A stretch of DNA of 64,000 bases from assembly GCA_934573935.1 (NCBI GenBank), contig CAKTMO010000002.1:1-64000 (forward strand), written 5' to 3'. Position 1 is the stretch's first letter, and each line of letters starts with the position of its first letter. This document shows, in pieces, positions 9,501 to 16,626 of this stretch. The notes beneath the pieces are model-generated. The model worked only from the letters and a program-made list of their open reading frames with translations, searched no databases and was not told the origin of the DNA. Made by a program: the position numbers and the translations under genes. This DNA comes from an uncultured Oscillospiraceae bacterium. GTDB taxonomy: Bacteria > Bacillota > Clostridia > Oscillospirales > Oscillospiraceae.

Positions 9501-10127
9501 CATGGCAATGGCTCTCCACGCCTCCAGCGCGTCCTTGTCCACCAGCTTCGTCACCGCGTCCAGATCGATCATCTCGATCTTCTGGATCTCATGAGAGGTG
9601 CGGAAGCCGTCAAAGAAGTGGATAAAGGGAATGTCGGTCTTGATGGCGGCCAGATGTGCCACCGCAGCCAGATCCATGACCTCCTGCACGCTGCCGGTGC
9701 TGAACATGCCCACGCCCGTGGCGCGGCAGTCCATCACGTCCTGATGGTCGCCAAAGATCGAGTTGGCGTGGGTGCCCACGCTGCGGGCCGCCACATGCAG
9801 CACGCCCGGGTGCCGGTGTCCGGCAATAATGTGCAGGCACGGGATCATCAGCATCAGGCCCTGGGACGAGGTAAAGGTCGTCGCCAGCGCGCCGGATTCC
9901 AGTGCGCCGTGCACCGCGCCGATGGCGCCCGCCTCAGACTGCATCTCCACCAGAGACACCGGCTGGCCAAACATGTTCTTTCTGCCGACGGCGGCCCACT
10001 CATCCGTCATCTCCGCCATAGGTGAAGAGGGCGTAATGGGATAGATACCCGCAACCTCTGTAAACTGATACGCTACGGTCGCGCAGGCCTCATTGCCGTC
10101 CATAGTCCGCATGATCTTTTCACTCAT
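6600..10127 (-). CDS. nifJ: Pyruvate:ferredoxin (flavodoxin) oxidoreductase
   Basis: A 1175-residue single-chain PFOR, close to the usual ~1170-1200. It oxidatively decarboxylates pyruvate or a related 2-oxo acid with CoA to an acyl-CoA, reducing ferredoxin. Domains in order are the N-terminal TPP pyrimidine-binding half with the YPITPSSPMAE motif, the gamma-type domain, a ferredoxin-like insert with CLQCNQC and CTGCGSC clusters (about 685-755), the CAGCG segment of the third cluster (about 807), and the TPP-binding GDGWAYDIG (about 964). The ATG at 10127 has AGGA nine bases upstream; in-frame GTG and ATG codons precede it. Its place in this operon suggests use on the 2-oxo acid produced by the pathway, possibly besides central pyruvate. 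Confidence 0.95.
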   Translation of the reverse strand: MSEKIMRTMDGNEACATVAYQFTEVAGIYPITPSSPMAEMTDEWAAVGRKNMFGQPVSLVEMQSEAGAIGAVHGALESGALATTFTSSQGLMLMIPCLHIIAGHRHPGVLHVAARSVGTHANSIFGDHQDVMDCRATGVGMFSTGSVQEVMDLAAVAHLAAIKTDIPFIHFFDGFRTSHEIQKIEMIDLDAVTKLVDKDALEAWRAIAMNPDHPVIRTTVQGPDVYFQNAEANNPQYDALPEVVEGYMQEINKITGRDYHLFNYYGAPDAERVIVAIGSVSEAAREVVDYLTAKGEKVGYLQIHLYRPFATEYFLRALPKTVKRISVLDRSREPGSIGEPVYLDVVAAFSRCQERPEIYGGRYGLSSKDVDPAQIKAVFDNMKLETPKPRFTIGIVDDVTHLSLDSSTPLKTEPADTISCKFWGLGGDGTVGANKNSAKIVGDHTDMYTQAYFEYDTKKSFGITKSHLRFSKSPIRATYLVKSADFIACHNQSYLGKYDMIHELKKGGTFLLNTEWSVEQLDEMLPAKVKRYLAENEIHFYIVDANKIAEELGLGNKSSMILQAAFFKLAKVIPVEDAVAYMKKAAEKSFARKGEKVVAMNLAAVDAGINSPVLVQVPAAWKDAVEEQHDLEKLPEEVRNIIMPITAQRGDDLPVSTFVGHEGGTFKMGNTVFEKRGIATQIPVWDATKCLQCNQCSYVCPHAVIRPFLLDEEEAAKAPEGFQTAALKGSKAPYRYSLQISSMDCTGCGSCVACCPAKEKAITMTPATGLLEKTENWEYALTLSDKGDQFDPKTVKGSQFRLPLLEFSGACAGCGQTPYAKLITQLYGDKAYWVNAIGCSMAWSAAMPSFPYTTNKEGKGPSYVCSLFENQAECGLGMAIGVHQRRNEVRLQAQELLTLVGSGALADALNEWLAHFDELYGCDVPSKKMEQALEAANLEGRAGELAAEMLLHKDQFTKKSIWMFGGDGWAYDIGFGGLDHVIASGEDVNIFIVDTQVYSNTGGQASKATPLGASAKFQTAGKRTRRKDLGRQMMTYGDVYVAQVAMGANPNQLIKAVTEAVAYPGPSIIIAYTPCISHGIRAGMSCVQEEMKKAVEVGFWPLYRYNPLNEGHPLTIDSKAPNGDYRAFLRGESRFASLEARFPEIAHKLFEQAEKDVTTQYNEILRLAKCLNTDE

Positions 10128-10141
10128 TCTCTTCATTCCTT

Positions 10142-11125
10142 TCACTTGTGGTAATTTTGAACTGCTTCCAGATTAACGCATCTTGTGGGCGTTTCTCCTC
10201 TCAGAACAAGGGACACCTGCTCCGCCGCCACCCGCTGCACATCGCTCATGGCCTCCAGCGTGTACCAGGCCGCGTGCGGCGTCATAATGACATTCTCAAA
10301 CTGGCAGAACGGGCTGTCCGCCGGCAGCGGCTCGTGAACAAAGGTGTCCAGGCCCGCACCGGCGATACGCTTTTCCTTCAGCGCCGCCACCAGTGCGTCC
10401 TCGTTGACGATCCCGCCCCGCGAGCAGTTAATCAAAAACGCCTCCGGCTTCATCAGCCGCAGCTCCCGATCGCCGATCAGATCCCGCGTAGTGGGCAGCA
10501 GGGAGACGTTGATGGAAATATAATCGGATTCTGCCATCAGCGTGTCCAGATTCACCTTTTTGCCGCCTGCCTCCCTGATCTGCTTCTCATCCAGGAACGG
10601 GTCATAGCAGATAATCTCCATACCGAAGGCCGCGTGGATCTTCTCCGCCGCCTGCCGGGCGATCTTTCCAAATCCCACAAAGCCCATCTTCTGCGTGGCG
10701 GGCCGGTGGGGATGCATGGTCTCATAGGGGATCACATACTCCCCGCGGCGCATACGGGCATTGAAGGTCATCAGCCGGCGGCTCAGCGCCATGGTCATGG
10801 CCACAATGTGGTCAGCCACCTCCGACTTGTTGTAGTCCGGACTGATGCACACATAGATGCCCCGCTTCGAAGCCGCCTCCACATCGATCTTATCCAGACC
10901 AATGCCGTATGTGGCAATGACCTTGCACTTCTTGAAGGAATCGATCACTTCCTCCGTCAGATAGTTGTACTGGTTCAAAACGGCGTCGGCGTCCGCGCAT
11001 GCCGCCATGACCTCCTCCTTGCTGGTGCAGTTGGCGTCCACCAATGTCAGCTCAGGGACATTGGCCAGTGCGATCTTCTCCTGCTCGATCGTCGGAAAGA
11101 CATGATCGCAAATTACCACTTTCAT
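10142..11125 (-). CDS. D-2-hydroxyacid dehydrogenase (NAD-binding)
   Basis: A 327-residue member of the D-isomer-specific 2-hydroxyacid dehydrogenase family, interconverting a 2-oxo acid and a D-2-hydroxy acid with NAD(H). The Rossmann motif GFVGFGKIA-like stretch is near residue 150, and the catalytic Arg (NCSRGGIVNE, about 232), Glu and His (TPHAAW, about 282) are all present. The overall pattern resembles the CtBP/phosphoglycerate dehydrogenase branch. GGAG lies ten bases before the ATG. It is the promoter-proximal gene of the leftward operon and is divergent from the GntR regulator. Confidence 0.9.
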   Translation of the reverse strand: MKVVICDHVFPTIEQEKIALANVPELTLVDANCTSKEEVMAACADADAVLNQYNYLTEEVIDSFKKCKVIATYGIGLDKIDVEAASKRGIYVCISPDYNKSEVADHIVAMTMALSRRLMTFNARMRRGEYVIPYETMHPHRPATQKMGFVGFGKIARQAAEKIHAAFGMEIICYDPFLDEKQIREAGGKKVNLDTLMAESDYISINVSLLPTTRDLIGDRELRLMKPEAFLINCSRGGIVNEDALVAALKEKRIAGAGLDTFVHEPLPADSPFCQFENVIMTPHAAWYTLEAMSDVQRVAAEQVSLVLRGETPTRCVNLEAVQNYHK

Positions 11126-11217
11126 TTTCTACCGCTCCTTTTCTCATAGACTTTTCCCCTGCTGCCCATACCGCTCTCACTTCACATGGCGCAGCAGAAC
11201 ACCGCAGAAAGATAAAA

Positions 11218-11248
11218 TCATCATATGACATTACTAATTCATCATATG
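11218..11248. promoter_or_regulatory. Candidate GntR operator: direct repeats
   Basis: The decamer TCATCATATG occurs twice (11218-11227 and 11239-11248), 21 bases apart, i.e. two helical turns. The copies lie immediately downstream of the predicted start of the leftward transcript, a position suited to repression. Assignment to the adjacent GntR protein is inference. Confidence 0.5.
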
Positions 11249-11257
11249 TTTTATTCC

Positions 11258-11286
11258 ATTATACCCATGTTTTCCCTGTTCGGCAA
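11258..11286 (-). promoter_or_regulatory. Predicted promoter of the catabolic operon
   Basis: On the minus strand, TTGCCG (11286-11281) and TATAAT (11263-11258) are separated by 17 bases. The -10 is a perfect consensus. It reads into the D-2-hydroxyacid dehydrogenase 130 bases away. The 11126-11591 gap is distinctly AT-rich compared with the rest of the window and holds only this promoter, the candidate operators and the divergent promoter. Confidence 0.65.
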
Positions 11287-11396
11287 TAATTGTTATTTTT
11301 CTGACAAGTTTTTTGTATCTCTGACCAATTTCCCTGTCATATTTTTAGATAAAACAGCCATTTCCCTTCCCACAGAAAAAATTTTCCAATTTCCTA

Positions 11397-11425
11397 TTGT
11401 ATTTTTTTGGAGAATTATGTATAAT
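11397..11425 (+). promoter_or_regulatory. Predicted promoter of the gntR gene
   Basis: TTGTAT and TATAAT are 17 bases apart on the plus strand, about 165 bases before the regulator start. The long leader contains no convincing small gene. Confidence 0.6.
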
Positions 11426-11591
11426 TTAGTTTGTTTCACTCTCCATGTTTTTCCGGTATAGCGAACTTGTCCGATTCGTATTTCTTTATTTCGTCTACTC
11501 GTTTCCCCGCAATACATCGAATGACTTTGCCACTCATTCTTATCCAACATCTCAATATCGCATGGATCACAATATGCAAGAAGGGAACCTT

Positions 11592-12308
11592 ATGTCTGTA
11601 CAATCTTCTCAGCCCCGAATCGACGCGGCATGCAACCACTTGATCGCCTACATCCGCGATCAGTCCCTCCAGCCGGGCGACCGGCTGCCCAACGAACAGA
11701 CCCTCTGCTCCATCCTGAACGTAGGTCGCGGCACGCTGCGCGAAGCCGTAAAATGCCTGACCACGCGGAACATCCTCACCGTCCGCCAGGGCTCCGGCAC
11801 CTACGTCTCCAACCAGCATGTGGGCGTCCCCCAGGACCCTCTGGGCCTTACCTTTATTAAAAAGGGCCCCAAGCTGGCCATTGACCTGGTGGAATTCCGC
11901 CTGATGATCGAGCCGGAGCTGGCCGCCCGCGCCGCCAAGATCATCACCGAAGAGCAAAAGACCCACCTGCGCGCCCTGTGTGACGACCTGACACAAAAAG
12001 TGCTGACCGCCAACGAGGACTACGCCGAGGCCGACGCCCGCTTCCACTGCTACATTGCCGAGTGTTCCGGAAACTGCGTCCTCCAGAACCTGATGCCCAC
12101 CATCGTCTCCGCCGTCAGCATCACCGTGGCCGAATCCGGCGACGCCTTCCGCGCCCGCGCCGCGTTCGAGCATGAATCCATTCGTGACGCCATCTGCCGC
12201 GGCGACGACTTCGGTGCCCGCAACGCCATGATCACCCACCTGAACATCACGCGCGACTATTTCGCCCGTCGGGAATACGAGCTGAAAATGATCTGGGGCG
12301 AAATATGA
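11592..12308 (+). CDS. FadR-type GntR transcriptional regulator (FCD domain)
   Basis: A 238-residue regulator with an N-terminal winged helix (about 12-75, with the GRGTLREAVKCL recognition-helix segment) and a C-terminal FCD effector domain. Metal or ligand residues typical of FCD are visible in DARFHCYI, in EHESIRDAI and in MITHLN. The ATG at 11592 follows AAGGGA at a good distance; two upstream in-frame ATGs lack a site. FCD regulators commonly bind organic acids and repress neighbouring catabolic genes, so it most likely controls the divergent dehydrogenase-PFOR-TRAP operon in response to the substrate. Confidence 0.9.
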   Translation: MSVQSSQPRIDAACNHLIAYIRDQSLQPGDRLPNEQTLCSILNVGRGTLREAVKCLTTRNILTVRQGSGTYVSNQHVGVPQDPLGLTFIKKGPKLAIDLVEFRLMIEPELAARAAKIITEEQKTHLRALCDDLTQKVLTANEDYAEADARFHCYIAECSGNCVLQNLMPTIVSAVSITVAESGDAFRARAAFEHESIRDAICRGDDFGARNAMITHLNITRDYFARREYELKMIWGEI

Positions 12309-12332
12309 CCGTCCCCTCCCCCCGCTGAACTA

Positions 12333-12387
12333 CTTCAAAAAAAGAGTGTCGGATCAACCCTGTTGATCCGACACTCTTTTTTTGAAG
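12333..12387. terminator. Bidirectional terminator, perfect 25-bp inverted repeat
   Basis: Arms 12333-12357 and 12363-12387 are perfectly complementary with a five-base loop; the stem contains seven A/T pairs giving a U-run on either strand. It sits between the convergent gntR and YheO-type genes and can stop both. Confidence 0.9.
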
Positions 12388-12434
12388 CCGCCAGACACGC
12401 CCCCGCGCCTTCACAACGCCGCGGCCTCGCCCCC

Positions 12435-13055
12435 TCATTCCTCCTTTATCTCCTGCAAATACTTATACAGCGTGGGCTGGGCGATGTGCAGCAGCTGGCA
12501 TACGGTGCCCACCGCGCCCCGTGCCCCGAAAATACCCTTGTCATTCAGCCGCCGGATCAGCCGCAGCTTGTCCTCCTTGCTGTCGATGTCGGCGGGCTTC
12601 ATGCGGGAGATCTCCCCCAGGATCATCTTCATCACCACATCGTCCAGGCTGTCCCGATCCGGCTGCACCTGCGCCGCCGCGGGACGGTCGCCGATAAAGG
12701 CGTCCAGCACCCCCTGCAGGTCCACATAGGCGCTGATGTCCTGATTCACGCACAGCACATAATCCAGCTTCCCCGCCTCGTCCCGAAAGAACAGCGAGGA
12801 CGAGCGCAGCGGCGTGCCCCTCCGGCTGAAGCTCTTGTACCCCGTGGTGTAGTCAAAGCCCTCCATGGCCCGCTGCCGCGCCACCAGCTCCATAGCGGGC
12901 AGCAGATCCTGCTGCCCCACCGCCCGTCCGGTGATGTGTCCCTGGGCGATCCAGATGATGACCCCGTCCCTGTCGTGCAGCACCACCTCCGTCTCCGGCC
13001 CCATCACGTGGGTCAGAAAATCACAGAATTTGATCAAAAGTTTCTCCCGTTCCAT
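12435..13055 (-). CDS. YheO/DauR-type transcriptional regulator (PAS-like + HTH)
   Basis: A 206-residue protein with an N-terminal YheO-like PAS domain (about 5-115) and a C-terminal helix-turn-helix (about 150-203; VCQLLHIAQPTLYKYLQEI). The family includes DauR and other small-molecule-responsive regulators. It is transcribed away from the P-loop ATPase/korDABC operon, and the two promoters overlap (13092-13133), so it probably regulates both itself and that operon. The effector is unknown; a 2-oxo acid or amino-acid-derived compound would fit the context. Confidence 0.8.
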   Translation of the reverse strand: MEREKLLIKFCDFLTHVMGPETEVVLHDRDGVIIWIAQGHITGRAVGQQDLLPAMELVARQRAMEGFDYTTGYKSFSRRGTPLRSSSLFFRDEAGKLDYVLCVNQDISAYVDLQGVLDAFIGDRPAAAQVQPDRDSLDDVVMKMILGEISRMKPADIDSKEDKLRLIRRLNDKGIFGARGAVGTVCQLLHIAQPTLYKYLQEIKEE

Positions 13056-13091
13056 GGCGCTGTCCCCCTTTCCGGATAAGATTTTATCTAA

Positions 13092-13133
13092 ATTCTACAC
13101 GCGGTTGACAAGAATTGCAAGCCGTGTTACACT
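13092..13133. promoter_or_regulatory. Overlapping divergent promoters, regulator / kor operon
   Basis: Plus strand: TTGACA (13105-13110), 17 bases, TACACT (13128-13133), reading into the ATPase gene. Minus strand: TTGCAA (13120-13115), 17 bases, TAGAAT (13097-13092), reading into the YheO-type gene. The pair is flanked by an inverted repeat AAATTCTAC (13090-13098) / GTAGAAAAATTT (13141-13152), a possible operator. Confidence 0.65.
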
Positions 13134-13191
13134 CCAATCAGTAGAAAAATTTTATACTCATAGATAATTTTTACACACTGAGGTGAATACC

Positions 13192-13866
13192 ATGGCATGG
13201 GAGACGCTGCATCGGCAGCCGAATACCGTCTTTCTCGGCGAAGCCGGCTGCGGAAAGTCCGAGCTGGCCGTCCACCTGGCGCTGGAGCTGGCATCGCAGG
13301 GACGGGAAGTCCACTTCTTCGACCTGGACCAGACCAAACCCCTGATGCGCTCCCGCGACGCGGAAAGCCTGCTGGAAGCGGCAGGTGTCACCGTCCGCTT
13401 CCAGCAGCAGACCGCCGACGCCCCCACCCAGACGGGCGGCCTGATCCCCCTGCTGCTGGACGAGGGCAAGACCGTCATCTTAGACGTAGGCGGCAACGAC
13501 ACCGGCGCGAAGCTCATCGGCGGCTATGCCCACCTGCTGAAAACCGCCGACGTCTGGTTCGTGGTAAACCCCTACCGCCCCTGGTCGGCCACCACCGAGC
13601 ATATCGACGGCACCCTCTCCGCCATTCTCCGCGCCTCCCGCCTGAAGCTGCCCCGCTTCCTGCTGAACCCCAATCTGGGACAGGATACCACACTGGCGGA
13701 GTATCTGGACGGTATCCGGCAGGGGCTGGAAACGCTGCGTCCCTACGTCACCGTAGAGGCCGCCGCCGTGCCCGCCCCGCTGTATGCGCAGGCAAAAGGG
13801 GAGACGCCCCTGCCCCTCATCCCCATCACATCCCATATATCCGTTCCGGACGCGGAGCTTGATTAG
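13192..13866 (+). CDS. P-loop ATPase of unknown function leading the kor operon
   Basis: A 224-residue soluble P-loop NTPase. The Walker A motif GEAGCGKS is at about 16-23, a Walker B-like VILDVGG at about 98-104, and the fold looks SIMIBI/MinD-like. The ATG at 13192 follows GAGGTG; an upstream in-frame GTG overlaps that site. It is the first gene after the promoter and ends 17 bases before the ferredoxin subunit, so it is co-transcribed with korDABC. A role in maturation, metal-cluster loading or regulation of the oxidoreductase is possible but not shown. I do not recognise a named family. Confidence 0.75.
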   Translation: MAWETLHRQPNTVFLGEAGCGKSELAVHLALELASQGREVHFFDLDQTKPLMRSRDAESLLEAAGVTVRFQQQTADAPTQTGGLIPLLLDEGKTVILDVGGNDTGAKLIGGYAHLLKTADVWFVVNPYRPWSATTEHIDGTLSAILRASRLKLPRFLLNPNLGQDTTLAEYLDGIRQGLETLRPYVTVEAAAVPAPLYAQAKGETPLPLIPITSHISVPDAELD

Positions 13867-13883
13867 AGTAAGGAGGAAACACT

Positions 13884-14087
13884 ATGCCGCAAGTCACCAT
13901 CCGCGCGGAGAGCTGCAAAAGCTGCGGCTACTGCGTGAAATTCTGTCCCAAGGGCGTGCTGGCCGTGGGACATGACGTGAACTCCAAGGGCTACCCCTAC
14001 GTCACGGCGGCCCATCCGGAGAACTGCATCGGCTGCGCCATCTGCGGCCGTATGTGTCCCGACGCCGCCATCGAAGTCTACAAATAA
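13884..14087 (+). CDS. korD: 2-oxoacid:ferredoxin oxidoreductase, ferredoxin-type delta subunit
   Basis: A 67-residue 2x[4Fe-4S] ferredoxin subunit. Two CxxCxxCxxxCP motifs are seen, the first with Cys11, 14, 17 and 21 and the second in the CIGCAICGRMCP segment. It passes electrons from the TPP domain to soluble ferredoxin. GGAGG lies upstream of its ATG. The order delta-alpha-beta-gamma that follows is typical of the 2-oxoglutarate / branched-chain 2-oxoacid (Kor/Vor) enzymes. Confidence 0.9.
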   Translation: MPQVTIRAESCKSCGYCVKFCPKGVLAVGHDVNSKGYPYVTAAHPENCIGCAICGRMCPDAAIEVYK

Positions 14088-14099
14088 GGAGGGAAGAAC

Positions 14100-15179
14100 A
14101 TGGCAAGAGTATTCATGAAGGGCACCGAGGCCATTGCCGAGGCGGCGGTGCGCAGCGGCTGCCGGTTCTTCGCCGGCTATCCCATTACCCCCCAGAACGA
14201 GATCCCCGAATATCTGGCCCGCCGCATGCCGGAGGTAGGCGGCACGTTTGTCCAGGGCGAGAGCGAGGTGGCCTCCATCAACATGGTCTACGGCTCCGCC
14301 GGTACCGGCACACGGGCCATGACCAGCTCCAGCTCCTGCGGCATCAGCCTCATGAGCGAGGGCATCAGCTTCTGCGCCAGCGCACGGCTGCCCATGGTGT
14401 ACGTCAACGTGCAGCGGGGCGGCCCTGCCATCGGTACCATTCAGCCCGCCCAGCAGGACTACACGCAGGCCACCAAGGCCAGCGGCAACGGCGGCTTCCG
14501 GATGATGGTGTTCTCTCCCGCCACGGTGCAGGAGGCGGTGGACATGACCTACGCCGCTTTTGACTATGCCCAACGGGACCATAACCCCGTCCTCATCCTC
14601 ACCGACGGCGTCATGGGCACCATTATGGAACCGGTGGAGCTGCCGGAAATGCGCTCCGCCGAGGAAGTAAAAGCATTGAAGGACGCCCTGCGTCCCACCT
14701 CCGCCGTGGGCCACGACTCCGCCAAGGAACCCCGCGGCGTGGTGGCGGCAGGCCGCTGGTCCACCAAGGATCAGGAGCAGGCCTGTCGGGAGATGGAAGC
14801 CCTCTACGACAGCTGGAAGAAGGACGTGCAGGTGGAGACCCTGTTCCTGGAGGACGCGGAGCTGGTGCTGACCGGCTACGGCATCTGCGGCCGTATCGCC
14901 CGCAGCGCGGTGAAGCTGCTGCGCAGCCAGGGCTATAAGGTGGGTTTCATCCGCCCCAAGACCCTCAACCCCTTCCCCTACGATACCTACGCCGGTCTGG
15001 ACTTCCATCGGGTCAAGGCCATTCTGGACGTGGAGATGTCCATCCCCGCCCAGATGATCCACGACGTCAAGCTGGCGGTCATGGATCGCTGCCCCATCCA
15101 CACCTGCCTCCACGCAGGCGGCGAGATCATGGGCCGCGACGAGGTCATTCAGGCAGCCAAGGCGCTGCTGGAACGCTGA
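14100..15179 (+). CDS. korA: 2-oxoacid:ferredoxin oxidoreductase, alpha subunit
   Basis: A 359-residue subunit with the YPITPQNEIPEYLA motif near residue 25, the hallmark of the TPP pyrimidine-binding domain, and a C-terminal transketolase-like domain from about 250. Together with the beta subunit it oxidises a 2-oxo acid with CoA to an acyl-CoA and CO2. The sequence does not decide between 2-oxoglutarate and branched-chain 2-oxo acids (VorB is the common annotation for this type). It begins 12 bases after korD. Confidence 0.92.
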   Translation: MARVFMKGTEAIAEAAVRSGCRFFAGYPITPQNEIPEYLARRMPEVGGTFVQGESEVASINMVYGSAGTGTRAMTSSSSCGISLMSEGISFCASARLPMVYVNVQRGGPAIGTIQPAQQDYTQATKASGNGGFRMMVFSPATVQEAVDMTYAAFDYAQRDHNPVLILTDGVMGTIMEPVELPEMRSAEEVKALKDALRPTSAVGHDSAKEPRGVVAAGRWSTKDQEQACREMEALYDSWKKDVQVETLFLEDAELVLTGYGICGRIARSAVKLLRSQGYKVGFIRPKTLNPFPYDTYAGLDFHRVKAILDVEMSIPAQMIHDVKLAVMDRCPIHTCLHAGGEIMGRDEVIQAAKALLER

Positions 15180-15195
15180 AAGGAGGCGCCGGAAT

Positions 15196-15948
15196 ATGGA
15201 AAAAGTCTACGCGAGAACGAAAGGCATCCGAGCCGACATGGTGTCCGGCTTCTGCCCCGGCTGCATGCACTCCACCATCATCAAGCTCATCGGCGAGGTG
15301 CTGGAGGAGATGGACCTGCTGGACAAGGCCGCCTGCGCCGTGGGCGTGGGCTGCTGCGGCCTGCATATGGATTACATCACCTACGACTACTTTCTGGCGG
15401 CCCATGGCCGCGCCTGCGCGGTAGCCACCGGCGCCAAGCGCAGCAATCCCGACTCCCTGGTGTTCACCTATCAGGGCGACGGCGATCTGGCCTCCATCGG
15501 TCTTGCCGAAACCATGTCCGCCGCCAACCGCGGTGAGAATTTCTCCGTCATCTTCGTCAACAACGGCATCTACGGCATGACCGGCGGCCAGATGGCCCCC
15601 ACCACACTGGTGGGCATGAAGGCCACCACCGCCCCCAAGGGCCGCGACCCCAAGGAGCACGGCTACCCCATGCACATGTGCGAGATCCTCAATCAGCTCA
15701 CCGCCCCCTACTATCTGGAGCGCACCAGCTGCAACACCCCCGCCAACGTGGCCAAGACGAAAGCGGCCATCAAGAAGGCATTCCAGAACCAGCTGGACGG
15801 CAAGGGCTTCTCCATGGTGGAGATCGTCACCAGCTGCCCCACCAACTGGGGCCTTGACCCCCTGGAGTCCCTGGACTTCCTGGAGCAGAATATGCTGAAG
15901 GAATTCCCCCTGGGCGTCATTCGGGATAAGAGCAGGGAGGAGGCGTGA
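15196..15948 (+). CDS. korB: 2-oxoacid:ferredoxin oxidoreductase, beta (TPP-binding) subunit
   Basis: A 250-residue TPP-binding subunit. The diphosphate/Mg motif GDGDLASIG (about 95-103) and the NNGIYGMTGGQMAP loop (about 122-135) are present, as are Cys residues near 20-25 and 52-57 likely to bind a [4Fe-4S] cluster. AAAGGAGG precedes the start. Its stop falls six bases before the gamma-subunit ATG, within that gene's ribosome-binding region. Confidence 0.92.
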   Translation: MEKVYARTKGIRADMVSGFCPGCMHSTIIKLIGEVLEEMDLLDKAACAVGVGCCGLHMDYITYDYFLAAHGRACAVATGAKRSNPDSLVFTYQGDGDLASIGLAETMSAANRGENFSVIFVNNGIYGMTGGQMAPTTLVGMKATTAPKGRDPKEHGYPMHMCEILNQLTAPYYLERTSCNTPANVAKTKAAIKKAFQNQLDGKGFSMVEIVTSCPTNWGLDPLESLDFLEQNMLKEFPLGVIRDKSREEA

Positions 15949-15950
15949 AT

Positions 15951-16496
15951 ATGGAACGGAATCTGATGGTAGCCGGCTTCGGCGGACAGGGCGTCATGAC
16001 GCTGGGTAAGTTCCTGGCGGAAGCCACCTGCGACAGCACGGATAAGAACGTCACTTTCTTCCCCTCCTACGGCGCGGAGCAGCGCGGTGGTACCGCTAAC
16101 TGCTATGTAGTCATCTCCGATGACGACATCGGCGCACCGTTAGGCGACAGCATGGACGACCTGATCGTCATGAATGATCCCAGTCTCAACAAGTTCCTCT
16201 ATAAGCTGGTGTCCGGCGGAACCCTGTTCATCAACAGCTCCATCGTCACCAGCGAGATCACCCGCGACGATGTAAAGGTGGTCAAAGTCCCCGTCACCGA
16301 AATGGCGCTCGAAATGGGCAACGCCAAGGTGCTGAACATCATCATGCTGGGCGCTTACGTGGGCTATACCCAGGTGGTGCCGGAAGACGTGGTGTGGCAG
16401 ACCATTGAGCACAAGCTGGGCAAAAAGCCCAAGCTGCTGCCCCTCAACAAGCAGGCCTTTGAGGCTGGCCTGAAAATCGGCAAGGATGCCCGATAA
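15951..16496 (+). CDS. korC: 2-oxoacid:ferredoxin oxidoreductase, gamma subunit
   Basis: A 181-residue gamma subunit with the characteristic N-terminal GFGGQGVMTLGKFLAEA-like stretch and the SYGAEQRGGTANC segment. The ATG at 15951 was preferred over a GTG two codons earlier because GGAGG is then at normal spacing. It completes the four-subunit enzyme and is followed by a hairpin. Confidence 0.92.
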   Translation: MERNLMVAGFGGQGVMTLGKFLAEATCDSTDKNVTFFPSYGAEQRGGTANCYVVISDDDIGAPLGDSMDDLIVMNDPSLNKFLYKLVSGGTLFINSSIVTSEITRDDVKVVKVPVTEMALEMGNAKVLNIIMLGAYVGYTQVVPEDVVWQTIEHKLGKKPKLLPLNKQAFEAGLKIGKDAR

Positions 16497-16515
16497 TTTT
16501 TCTCGATACGAAACA

Positions 16516-16545
16516 GAGCCGCGTGGATGTTTCTCCGCGCGGCTC
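16516..16545 (+). terminator. Terminator hairpin after korC
   Basis: GAGCCGCG (16516-16523) pairs with CGCGGCTC (16538-16545), followed by a short T-rich tract. It separates the kor operon from the MFS gene. Confidence 0.65.
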
Positions 16546-16626
16546 TTGTATTTCATTGAATCATTTGGTAAACTGAAGGTGAGAGCGTGAAATGATCACA
16601 GAAATAACATAATGGAGGGCTTCCCC

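Noticed and set aside
6543..10025. A 1160-codon open frame on the plus strand opposite PFOR
   Set aside because: It is an antisense shadow of a high-GC gene: His/Arg/Gln-rich with no recognisable motif, while the minus strand encodes a full PFOR.
11293..11550. An 85-codon minus-strand frame in the AT-rich regulator gap
   Set aside because: It overlaps the gntR promoter and leader, has no ribosome-binding site and no recognisable domain.
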